NCBI GenBank assembly: GCA_947451145.1
Contig: CANFXW010000009.1
Span: 62,001-126,000, forward strand
DNA: 64,000 bases
Direction of reading: 5' to 3'
DNA from: Sphingomonadaceae bacterium
GTDB taxonomy: Bacteria; Pseudomonadota; Alphaproteobacteria; Sphingomonadales; Sphingomonadaceae
Shown here: piece by piece, positions 17,486-24,530 of the stretch
How positions within the stretch are numbered: position 1 is the stretch's first letter
How the letters are laid out: each line of letters starts with the position of its first letter
Position numbers and translations under genes: made by a program
The notes under the pieces: generated by a model
Seen by the model: the letters and a program-made list of their open reading frames with translations, nothing else
Database searches by the model: none
What the model was told of the DNA's origin: nothing

Positions 17486-18783
17486 TCAGCAGCCTCCGCG
17501 ACCCCGCGATGGACAAGAATCGCTTGCCTGCCGGTAAGCTGCTCCCAGCGCATGATGGCAACATCGACATAGGCAGGATCGATATCGACGCCGCGGAACT
17601 GCCTTCCCACCCGCTCGGCCGCGATCAGGCTGGTGCCCGAGCCGAGGAAGATGTCGAGGACAAGTTCACCCAGCCGGGTAACATCACAGATCGCATCAGC
17701 GACCATAGCGACCGACTTTACCGTCGGGTGCAGCGCCAGATCCTCGCGGCGGCTGCCGCGCATCGAGTTCACCGAGGCGTAGTCCCAGACGTTGGTCCGG
17801 TTGCGCCCATGCTTGCCAAGTTCGACCGTGTTGGAGTGCGCAGCACCCGGCACCCGGTAGACGAACACCATCTCGTGCTTTGAACGATAGAGCGAGCCCA
17901 TGCCGGCATTGCTCTTGTTCCACATGCACATATTGAGAAGCGTGTCGTAGATAGGAGTGGCCGCCGCACTGACATCGTCCATATGCCGCCAGTCCATACA
18001 GACGAAGTGGACCGCGCCGGGCCTTGAGACCGCGGCACAGGCACCCAGCGTCTCGGAGAGGAACGTCCGGAACGCGGACGTGGTCATCTCGCCCGAGGCC
18101 ATGGCGAACTCGCGGTGTCGCCCCTTGGCATTCGCGTGGCCGTTGATCTTCACGTTGTAAGGCGGATCGAGAAAGGCGGCATCGATCGCGCCCTTACCGA
18201 TCACCTCGCGCAGAAACGAGATATCTCGCCCATCGCCGCAACCAATACGGTGTTCGCCGAGTTGCCAGATGTCGCCGGGCACCGTGCGGGGAGTCTCGGG
18301 TACGGCCGGGATCACCTCGTCGTCGGGATCTTCGCTGTCCTTGAGGATTACGTCGATCTCGCCCGAGCTGAACCCGGTGAGGCCAAGATCAATGTCGATG
18401 TCCGGCAGTGACAGGTCGGCGAGTTCCAGCTTGAGGATCTCGACATCCCAGCCGGCGCTTAGTGCAATCTTGTTGTCAGCCAGCCTGAGCGCGCGGACCT
18501 GCGCGTCGCTGAGCCCGGCAATCTCGATCACCGGGACCTCGGCAAGACCCAGTTGCTTTGCCGCCAGCAGCCTTCCGTGCCCGGCGATCACCTTGCCCGA
18601 TGGCTCCGCGAGCACCGGGTTGGTAAACCCGAACGTCCGGATCGAGGCAGCGATCTGTTCGATCTGCCGTTTGGGATGCGTGCGCGCATTGCGGGGGTCG
18701 GGGACGAGGCTCGCGGTCGGCCAATAGGCGACGGCGAGCGAGCGATCAGCAGGCGAGGCTGCCGAGTGGGGCGAATCGGCCAT
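17482..18783 (-). CDS. ParB N-domain plus site-specific DNA methyltransferase
   Basis: About 433 aa from the ATG at 18783; the track start at 18903 adds 40 residues without a supporting site. Residues 15-110 are a ParB/Srx-like domain (VPDPRNARTHPKRQIEQIAASI ... GKVIAGHGRLLAAKQLG). The C-terminal half is a beta-type amino-methyltransferase with catalytic DPPYN near residue 215 and the AdoMet site DIFLGSGTSLIAAERVGR near 390. It would methylate adenine N6 or cytosine N4. No restriction enzyme gene is next to it, so it is an orphan or protective methylase of a mobile element. Confidence 0.9.
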   Translation of the reverse strand: MADSPHSAASPADRSLAVAYWPTASLVPDPRNARTHPKRQIEQIAASIRTFGFTNPVLAEPSGKVIAGHGRLLAAKQLGLAEVPVIEIAGLSDAQVRALRLADNKIALSAGWDVEILKLELADLSLPDIDIDLGLTGFSSGEIDVILKDSEDPDDEVIPAVPETPRTVPGDIWQLGEHRIGCGDGRDISFLREVIGKGAIDAAFLDPPYNVKINGHANAKGRHREFAMASGEMTTSAFRTFLSETLGACAAVSRPGAVHFVCMDWRHMDDVSAAATPIYDTLLNMCMWNKSNAGMGSLYRSKHEMVFVYRVPGAAHSNTVELGKHGRNRTNVWDYASVNSMRGSRREDLALHPTVKSVAMVADAICDVTRLGELVLDIFLGSGTSLIAAERVGRQFRGVDIDPAYVDVAIMRWEQLTGRQAILVHRGVAEAAE

Positions 18784-18980
18784 GATCGAACATAGGCAGA
18801 ACGTTCCCGTTATGTCTACCTCCCGACACAATGCCCTTGGGGATAAATTCGGGAGCGCCTCAGGCATCGACAATGGACTGGACTGTTGGGCGCAACCGAG
18901 CATTGGTCGTTATGCCCGGCCGTGCCGGGCTCGTGGCGGTAGCGGCCGGGATTGTCCCGCGCTGCAACCGGAGAACTACA
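18784..18980. promoter_or_regulatory. Divergent promoter region of the recombinase module
   Basis: A 197-bp gap between the divergently transcribed methyltransferase and DUF3489 genes. It contains GCCCGGCcgtGCCGGGC, a short hairpin, near 18,915. No other operator was recognised. Promoters for both operons must lie here. Confidence 0.4.
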
Positions 18981-19286
18981 ATGACTAACATTACCCAGAG
19001 CGCCGCTAGCCAGAAGAGGCCGCGCCGGATGGCGCGCGAACCGCAGGCTAGCTCAGGCTTGCAGCAGCAGTCCGAACCGCGCGCAAAGGCACCATCAAAA
19101 CTTGACCAGGTCGAGGCCCTGCTTCGCGCCGGGCAAGGTACCGGCATTGCCGAGATCATGGCTGTAACCGGCTGGCAGCAGCACTCGGTGCGTGGGGCCA
19201 TGGCGGGAGCACTCAAGAAGCGCGGACTGGTGATCACCTCGGCCAAGGTCGATGGTGTCCGCCGCTACCGCGCGAGCGCGGCATGA
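18981..19286 (+). CDS. DUF3489 domain protein
   Basis: 101 aa from the ATG at 18981, preceded by CCGGAGAA; the longer track frame lacks a site. A basic, Gln-rich N-terminal tail is followed by KLDQVEALLRAGQGTGIAEIMAVTGWQQHSVRGAMAGALKKRGL, a winged-helix-like DUF3489 domain. VTGWQ.HSVRG is the conserved core. It is likely a small DNA-binding protein, and it is always seen with DUF2924 and recombinase genes in such modules. Its stop overlaps the next start by 4 bp. Confidence 0.85.
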   Translation: MTNITQSAASQKRPRRMAREPQASSGLQQQSEPRAKAPSKLDQVEALLRAGQGTGIAEIMAVTGWQQHSVRGAMAGALKKRGLVITSAKVDGVRRYRASAA

Positions 19287-19693
19287 GCGCGGCGCAGGTA
19301 ACAGAGTCCGTCCGCGAGATTGAGAACCTCGATCTTGATGGCCTGAGGAAGGAGTGGGCGCGCCATTACGGCGCGCCTCCGCCGCTGCGTTCGGTCACCA
19401 TCCTGCGGCTTATCCTGGCATGGCGGCTGCAGGCTGATGCGCAGGGCGGACTAGACAGCGATACGCGCCGCGCGCTGGCAAGGAAGGGCAGGGTTAAGGC
19501 TGAAGGGCTGGAACTTGGCATTGGCGCGCGGATTACCCGCACCTGGATGGGCAAGACCCACGAGGTAATCGTCGAGGCGGACGGGTTCCGCTGGGAGGGA
19601 CACACCTATCGCAGCCTGTCAGCGGCCGCGACCGCGATTGCCGGCAGCCGCTGGAATGGGCCGCGGTTCTTTGGCCTGCGCGAGGCACCATGA
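19283..19693 (+). CDS. DUF2924 domain protein
   Basis: 136 aa. LRKEWARHYGAPPPLRSVTILRLILAWRLQ and GARITRTWMGKTHEVIVEADGFRWEGHTYRSLSAAATAIAG followed by WNGPRFFGL are the two typical DUF2924 blocks. The second resembles a small RAMA-like/beta domain that may touch DNA. Function is unknown; the gene always sits directly before the recombinase. It overlaps both neighbours by 4 bp, implying coupled translation and a shared job, perhaps as recombination-directionality or architectural partner. Confidence 0.88.
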   Translation: MSAAQVTESVREIENLDLDGLRKEWARHYGAPPPLRSVTILRLILAWRLQADAQGGLDSDTRRALARKGRVKAEGLELGIGARITRTWMGKTHEVIVEADGFRWEGHTYRSLSAAATAIAGSRWNGPRFFGLREAP

Positions 19694-21252
19694 AGCGCTG
19701 CTCCATCTACACCCGCAAGAGCAGCGACGAGGGTCTCGAGCAGGAGTTCAACAGTCTCGATGCCCAGCGCGAGGCAGGTGAGGCCTATGTGAAGAGCCAG
19801 GCCAGCGAAGGCTGGCGCGCATCGCCTGCGCGCTACGACGATGGCGGCTATTCAGGAGGCACCATGGAACGCCCGGGTTTGCAGCGCTTGCTGGCAGATA
19901 TCGATGCAGGCCTGATCGATGTTGTGGTCGTCTACAAGATCGATCGACTGACCCGCAGCCTCGCCGACTTCGCCCGCATCGTCGAGCGGTTTGATGCCAA
20001 GGGCGTGAGCTTCGTCTCGGTAACCCAGTCGTTCAATACAACCTCGTCGATGGGCCGGCTGACGCTCAATGTCCTGCTGTCGTTCGCCCAGTTCGAGCGC
20101 GAGGTCACTGGCGAACGTATCCGTGACAAGATCGCTGCCTCCAAGGCCAAGGGCATGTGGATGGGCGGCACCCTGCCGCTGGGTTACGATCCACCGCTTC
20201 CCGGCGCCCGCGTTCTGCAGGTGAACCAGTCCGAAGCGGCAACAGTGCGGCATATCTTTACGCGCTACCTTGAACTCGGCTCGGTGCACAGGCTCGCCGA
20301 GGAGCTGCAGGAACAGGGCATCTTCTCGAAGCGCCGCATCGCGGCGAGCGGCAAGGAGCAGGGCGGCTTGCCATTCTCACGTGGCGCCCTGTTCCACCTG
20401 CTGCGCAACCGGATCTACCTCGGCAAGATCACGCACGGCACGCTCATCCACGAAGGCCAGCACGAGGCGATCATCGACGAGGACCTGTTCGCGGCCGCCG
20501 AGGCAAGGCTCGACCTCCAGAAGCGCCGACATGGCAGTAGGGCCGAGAGCAGGGTCGCCAAGGCGCCGCTCACCGGTCGGTTGTTCGATGCAGCAGGTAT
20601 TCCAATGAGTCCCTCGTTCTCGCGCGGGCGCTCGGGGAGAGTCTATTGCTACTACGTGTCGGCGTCGCTGCAGCAAGGCGGCAGGGCAGGGGCCTCGAAT
20701 GGAACCCGCGTGTCAGCGACCGTTCTGGAGAGGATCCTGACGCAGGCGCTAGGCCGGCTCATGCCTTCCACGCGCAATGCCTTTGGTCAGGTGGACAAGG
20801 TAACGATGCGTCATGACCGGATTGAGCTGGCATTGCCCGCAACACTCGCACGCGAAGCGGCATTGAACTGCGAGGATGGAGAAGAGGTAGTGCCGTTGGA
20901 CAGAGCAACAAGCCTCCTCATCTTGCCAATCACCCTCGCTTCCAGGCGTGGTGCCAGAACCATTGCGAGCGGCACGAAGCCGCAGGCGCAGCCTGATTCC
21001 ATCCTCATCGCAGCGCTGCGCAAGGCGCACCGCATGCTGGGTTCCGATCGGATCGGCAGACCGGTTCTTCATTCCTCGCCAGCCTCCAGATACGAACGGC
21101 GCCTGGTCCGGCTGGCCTTTCTCGCCCCTGTGATCCAGGCCGATATCCTTGCCGGACGCCAGCCACATCACGTCAACCTCGAGGTCCTGATCAGGGCAGA
21201 CATACCGCCAGATTGGGATGACCAACGCGCCGCGCTGCGCTGGAACGGCTGA
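19690..21252 (+). CDS. Serine recombinase (resolvase plus recombinase domains)
   Basis: 520 aa. The N-terminal resolvase domain starts CSIYTRKSSDEGLEQEFNSLD, where the Ser of TRKS is the nucleophile and the Arg before it is catalytic. KIDRLTRSLADF and LLSFAQFEREVTGERIRDKI continue the core. The recombinase domain (LPLGYDPP, then the LFHLLRNRIYLGKI block) spans about residues 165-290. The last 200 residues, a variable DNA-binding part, lack an obvious Cys zinc ribbon. It is a large serine-recombinase-type enzyme able to integrate or excise DNA. The start overlaps DUF2924 by 4 bp. Confidence 0.92.
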   Translation: MKRCSIYTRKSSDEGLEQEFNSLDAQREAGEAYVKSQASEGWRASPARYDDGGYSGGTMERPGLQRLLADIDAGLIDVVVVYKIDRLTRSLADFARIVERFDAKGVSFVSVTQSFNTTSSMGRLTLNVLLSFAQFEREVTGERIRDKIAASKAKGMWMGGTLPLGYDPPLPGARVLQVNQSEAATVRHIFTRYLELGSVHRLAEELQEQGIFSKRRIAASGKEQGGLPFSRGALFHLLRNRIYLGKITHGTLIHEGQHEAIIDEDLFAAAEARLDLQKRRHGSRAESRVAKAPLTGRLFDAAGIPMSPSFSRGRSGRVYCYYVSASLQQGGRAGASNGTRVSATVLERILTQALGRLMPSTRNAFGQVDKVTMRHDRIELALPATLAREAALNCEDGEEVVPLDRATSLLILPITLASRRGARTIASGTKPQAQPDSILIAALRKAHRMLGSDRIGRPVLHSSPASRYERRLVRLAFLAPVIQADILAGRQPHHVNLEVLIRADIPPDWDDQRAALRWNG

Positions 21253-21651
21253 TCGGGTATTTTCCTGTTATTGCGCTTAGCAGGCCCTGTTCTGGTCGAT
21301 AACAGGGCCTGTTATGGCGATTTAAGCCCCTGTTATGGCATTTAACAGGGAATGGCATTTTGCGGCTCGAAAGTGGCAGAAAACTGCGGCCCACGGTCGG
21401 CCACGATAGCGATGCAGACCGCAAATGCCCTGTTTTGACCTGCGATTTTTGCAATTTTCCCTGTTCCTGATTGAAAACAGGCAAACCGGACCGATTGCGA
21501 TCCGTGCGGAGACTGGCTCCGCGACGGGCCGTAGAAAGGGTCTAAGACGGCGGCAACATTTGCGCCCTGATCCGGTTTGAGCCACGCAAGCCCGCGCACA
21601 CCGCGGCGTTGCGCGGAGACCCTGTTATCAGAGACTGGTGCTCGGGGTCGC
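21253..21651. repeat. Region of CCCTGTT / AACAGGG repeats behind the recombinase
   Basis: Within 230 bp there are TTCCTGTTA, GGCCCTGTTC, TAACAGGGCCTGTTATGG, CCCCTGTTATGG, TTTAACAGGGAATGG, CCCTGTTTTGACC and TTCCCTGTTCC, in both orientations, followed by GAAAACAGG. They could be recombinase binding sites or a terminator-like tract. A similar set occurs at 3.35-3.52 kb. The stretch 21,500-21,650 shows no gene. Confidence 0.55.
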
Positions 21652-21665
21652 TGGCGGAGACGGAG
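21652..21665. other. att site, distal copy (14-bp repeat of tRNA-Ser 3' end)
   Basis: TGGCGGAGACGGAG, identical to 28,273-28,286. The match begins exactly at the position that corresponds to the tRNA CCA end. A 14-bp match placed there by chance is very unlikely. Confidence 0.75.
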
Positions 21666-21844
21666 TCCGTCCGAATGACGGCGTATTTGTCGAATGTGAC
21701 GGTATTGCGTGGGATTGACCCATTGCCAGCATCGGAAACTAGACCCATCCGACGCACAAGACTTTTGCAAGCGGGTCGTAGTTGCAGGGTCGAAATTACA
21801 TGGTTGCATGGTTGGACGGAGGTGCACTAATTGCTTAGCCCCCA

Positions 21845-23005
21845 ATGGAGGCAACAATGACAGACACCAAACGCAAACCCCTAACCACTGATCTTGCAGT
21901 CAAGAACGCGAAATGCGCAGAGGGAAAACGTGTCACGCGTTATTCCTGCGGAGGTCTCGGTCTATTCCTTGACGTCAAAGCGGGCGGTGCGCGGTCCTTT
22001 ATGCTTTGCATCATGGTCAATCGAAAGCGTTTGGAGCGAGGTCTTGGGTCGTACCCACAAGTTGGGCTGGCCGATGCCAAGGAGCGAGCCATTGTGTGGG
22101 CACGGCAGTTGCGCGAAGGCAATCAGGTAGGGGTAAAGGCGGCAAGGGCAGCGGCCCCAGCAGTTGTCACCTTTCGCGCGGCCGCCAAGCAATTTCTCGA
22201 ATTCCAAGACAGAGAAGGTAATTATAAGAAGGCATTAAATGGCAAGGAGGGTGTTCATCGCCGTCAATGGGACTACACGCTCGATACTTTTGTTCACCCA
22301 AAGATAGGGGATATGGACGTCAATGAGATACGGCTTTCGCATCTCACCCCAATCTTTGAACCTATGTGGAAGGCGAAGTATGCGACCGCATCGAAGACGC
22401 GCTCGCGCATTGCGCTTGTCCTCGATTACAGCGTTGATCAAGGTTGGCGGAATGAGGATTTGATGAATCCTGCACGTCACAAATCAACCACTTTCAAGCG
22501 ACCGAAGGGCTACCAAACAAAGAGTCATGCAGCTGTTGAAGTCGAGGATATGCCAAACTTCATGGCCGATCTTCGTAAGCTGGAATCGATTTCAGCAGCC
22601 GCATTAGAGATCACGATCCTGACAGGCGTTCGCACAACTGAAACTCGTGCGGCGAAATGGGACGAGATTAACTTCGAATCCCGAACTTGGATCATTCCTG
22701 CCGAGAGAATGAAAGCGAGCAAGGCGCATCGCGTTCCGTTGTCTGATCGCGCAATCGAAGTGTTCAAGCGGCTTCTCCCACTGCGGGGGCCGGACGACTT
22801 TGTGTTCCCAAGCCGGGGGAGCTGCCTTTCAAATATGGCACAGCTTGCTTGTCTCAAGGGCCTCCTGCCTGATGTAACCGTCCATGGCTTTCGCTCGACG
22901 TTTCGCGATTGGGCCATCCAACAAGGTATTGTCGATGAAGTGCGCGCAGCATGCAGCGCACACTCGAAAAAGGACAAGGTGCAGGCGGCATACGAACAGG
23001 CCTGA
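21845..23005 (+). CDS. Tyrosine-type site-specific integrase (DUF4102 family), short C-terminus
   Basis: 386 aa. The N-terminal arm-binding DUF4102 domain covers residues 5-90 (GLGLFLDVKAGGARSFM ... RLERGLGSYPQVGLADA). A core-binding domain follows, then the catalytic domain with LTGVRTTETRAAKW (catalytic Arg), VHGFRSTFRDWA (H-x-x-R-type motif) and KVQAAYEQA, whose Tyr is the expected nucleophile. The protein stops three residues after that Tyr. Relatives continue about 20-25 residues (RGDLFEKRR...), so the tail is missing or replaced. P4-type integrases of this class use tRNA 3' ends, matching the att repeat. An ATG at 21851 is an alternative start. Confidence 0.9.
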   Translation: MEATMTDTKRKPLTTDLAVKNAKCAEGKRVTRYSCGGLGLFLDVKAGGARSFMLCIMVNRKRLERGLGSYPQVGLADAKERAIVWARQLREGNQVGVKAARAAAPAVVTFRAAAKQFLEFQDREGNYKKALNGKEGVHRRQWDYTLDTFVHPKIGDMDVNEIRLSHLTPIFEPMWKAKYATASKTRSRIALVLDYSVDQGWRNEDLMNPARHKSTTFKRPKGYQTKSHAAVEVEDMPNFMADLRKLESISAAALEITILTGVRTTETRAAKWDEINFESRTWIIPAERMKASKAHRVPLSDRAIEVFKRLLPLRGPDDFVFPSRGSCLSNMAQLACLKGLLPDVTVHGFRSTFRDWAIQQGIVDEVRAACSAHSKKDKVQAAYEQA

Positions 23006-23069
23006 GGCCGCTTGCGAAAGTCCTGAACTCACGCCACAACGATTTTGCCTTCCGTGAAAGCCGGTAGGC

Positions 23070-23193
23070 GGGGCTTAGTAACCCCTCTCAGCAAACTCGG
23101 TCCCCAATTTGGAGGCCGGGTGGCATGCGCGTATGTCCAGCCGGTTCGCCGGTAAAGGCGCATGCGCCTGCGCTGAGTAGGTTACTAACATCC
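23070..23193 (+). ncRNA. Candidate structured RNA downstream of integrase
   Basis: A nested fold can be drawn by hand. The outer stem is TTAGTAACC (23,075-83) with GGTTACTAA (23,180-88). The next stem is CTCAGC (23,087-92) with GCTGAG (23,172-77). An inner stem, GCATGCGC (23,123-30) with GCGCATGC (23,158-65), is capped by a CCGG-TTCG-CCGG hairpin (23,141-52). A small CCAA/TTGG hairpin lies at about 23,104-112. Four coaxial helices in 115 bp are far more than chance in an intergenic gap. Position after an integrase recalls the int-alpA RNA motif class described in proteobacteria, but identity is not verified. Strand follows the integrase and is an assumption. Confidence 0.5.
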
Positions 23194-23275
23194 GGCTTTG
23201 GCCGCGCCCCGAGAGGAACATAGGGGTTGCGCAAGGTCTAGCTGATCGCCGCTCCTGACAGTCAGGAGGCGCGCT

Positions 23276-23860
23276 GTGAAATTCGTTGCAGTAATGGTTT
23301 TCGCAGGAGGGTTGGTCGCTCTTCTGCTTGGGCTGATTGGTATCGTAAGACCGATTACGATCTTGCGCATGCCCACAAGGAAGCGCGCTGCCGGTTGGGT
23401 AGTTATCGGCTTTACTGCGATGATTCTCGCGGTGATTGTCGGCCCCTCTGAGACGGAAAAGCAACGAGCTGGCGGACAGCAAGAACTAGGCCAGCGTCGG
23501 GAAGCGGCAGTTCAGAAGTGTTTGCAAGATGGCAAATATGCAAGTCAGGCTGACTGCATATCAAAAGTCAGCGATGCCTTTGAACTGCGTCGCCATGGGA
23601 TGAGTGACGCGCTAGATAAATTTCAACAGTGTGCCAAGGATGGTTCGGGCTGTCCCGACGCCAATTCCTTTGATCTGCCATATTCCTGCCAAACTGCATT
23701 CGAGGCAGCGGGCGTCGCATTGTACTTTACAGATTCAATTGATCGGAAGCGAAAGTGGGCAGAGGTAAAACCCACCGAATGCATTGATGAAATGGAGCTA
23801 TGGAAGTTGCAGGCAAAGCCGGTTTTTAACGCTTTGGAAAGAGCAGCAAATCGTCCGTAA
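23276..23860 (+). CDS. Unknown membrane protein with Cys-rich periplasmic domain
   Basis: 194 aa, GTG start with AGGAGG nine bases ahead. Two hydrophobic helices (about residues 4-26 and 39-56) are joined by a basic loop (RMPTRKRAAG). By the positive-inside rule both ends lie in the periplasm. The C-terminal 130 residues hold six Cys (KC, DC, QC, GC, SC, EC contexts), an even number that suits disulfides in an oxidising compartment. I recognise no family. As cargo in a satellite-like element, an exclusion or host-interaction factor is conceivable; this is speculation. Confidence 0.65.
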   Translation: MKFVAVMVFAGGLVALLLGLIGIVRPITILRMPTRKRAAGWVVIGFTAMILAVIVGPSETEKQRAGGQQELGQRREAAVQKCLQDGKYASQADCISKVSDAFELRRHGMSDALDKFQQCAKDGSGCPDANSFDLPYSCQTAFEAAGVALYFTDSIDRKRKWAEVKPTECIDEMELWKLQAKPVFNALERAANRP

Positions 23861-24530
23861 CAGGCCGTTGGGTAGCAGCTACTCCCGGTATCGATACCCT
23901 GCCTGTTGAAACCTTGCCGCGCATTGCAAACATGGCAACTGACTGCGACCACGAGCTAACCGAGGCTGGGTTGGCTGGCTTGGCAGATAGCCTGACCACA
24001 GATTGAGACCATTTTACCGACAGCGGGGGGGATAAGCATGATCCCTTTCACCGGATCAAGATGCTGATGCGGACATGACGTCCGCAACACTCAATAGGAA
24101 ATCCGCCACTTTCCGACTGTTGTTGTCCGCTAACCCTGCAAATGCACCGATAACAAGGAGCGTCGAGGTCGCAGCATGTGAGTGTGCAATTTGCCTTTGG
24201 ATGCGAGGCAGGCCTTGTTTGATGTAGCTGCTTCACTGATCCGGCGTAGATATTTGGGCTGCAATTTGCCAATCTCAGCTTATCATCCTGCAATATCATC
24301 AGAACAAATAAAACGTATCATCGAGAAATAAGCGGCTCATGATACAAAATTCAGCTGATTTTGGGGATTTAATAAACATGTATCACAAATATCATTTTTA
24401 TCATTATTTCATGAAATTTTGAGTCTCGATATGAGGCTCTATAAATTGCTTCCGACGCATATCTCCTTCGACGCCTTTGTGCAGGCGGGGCGCACGTCAT
24501 ATTCGTGTGAAGCGTGATACATGCACATGA
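23861..24530. other. 670-bp gene-poor, AT-rich region of the element
   Basis: No credible gene; the 83-aa minus ORF at 24,048-24,299 is Cys-rich without domain features and without a ribosome site I trust. From 24,290 to 24,530 the DNA is AT-rich and carries the TGATACA-type repeats listed next. Being next to the replication gene, it is a plausible origin region. Confidence 0.5.
24315..24523. repeat. TGATACA iteron-like repeats, candidate replication origin
   Basis: GTATCAT (24,315-21), CATGATACA (24,338-46), CATGTATCA (24,377-85) and TGATACATG (24,515-23). The last two are perfect 9-bp inverted copies of each other. All share the GTATCA/TGATAC core in an AT-rich tract beside the 3' end of the PrimPol gene. 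Satellite and plasmid initiators often bind such iterons near their own gene. Confidence 0.4.

Larger units (their letters stand above)
16395..21500. mobile_element. Serine-recombinase module (DUF5681 x2, ParB-methyltransferase, DUF3489, DUF2924, recombinase, repeats)
   Basis: Six genes in two divergent operons, all with overlapping or abutting ends, whose families recur together in alphaproteobacterial prophage-like and integrated elements. The minus operon is methyltransferase, then the two DUF5681 genes. The plus operon is DUF3489, DUF2924, recombinase. CCCTGTT-type repeats follow the recombinase. No structural phage genes are present. Exact ends are not defined; coordinates are the outer genes plus the repeat tract. 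Confidence 0.55.

Noticed and set aside
17482-18783. Restriction-modification system
   Set aside because: The methyltransferase has no neighbouring endonuclease; its partners are DUF5681 proteins, so an orphan element methylase is the better reading.
21342-21857. 171-aa minus-strand ORF over the repeat tract
   Set aside because: The translation is repetitive because of the CCCTGTT repeats and it crosses the att site; no domain.
24048-24299. 83-aa minus-strand ORF in the satellite-like element
   Set aside because: No ribosome site, odd Cys/His composition without a zinc-finger pattern, and it sits in the gene-poor tract; treated as noncoding.
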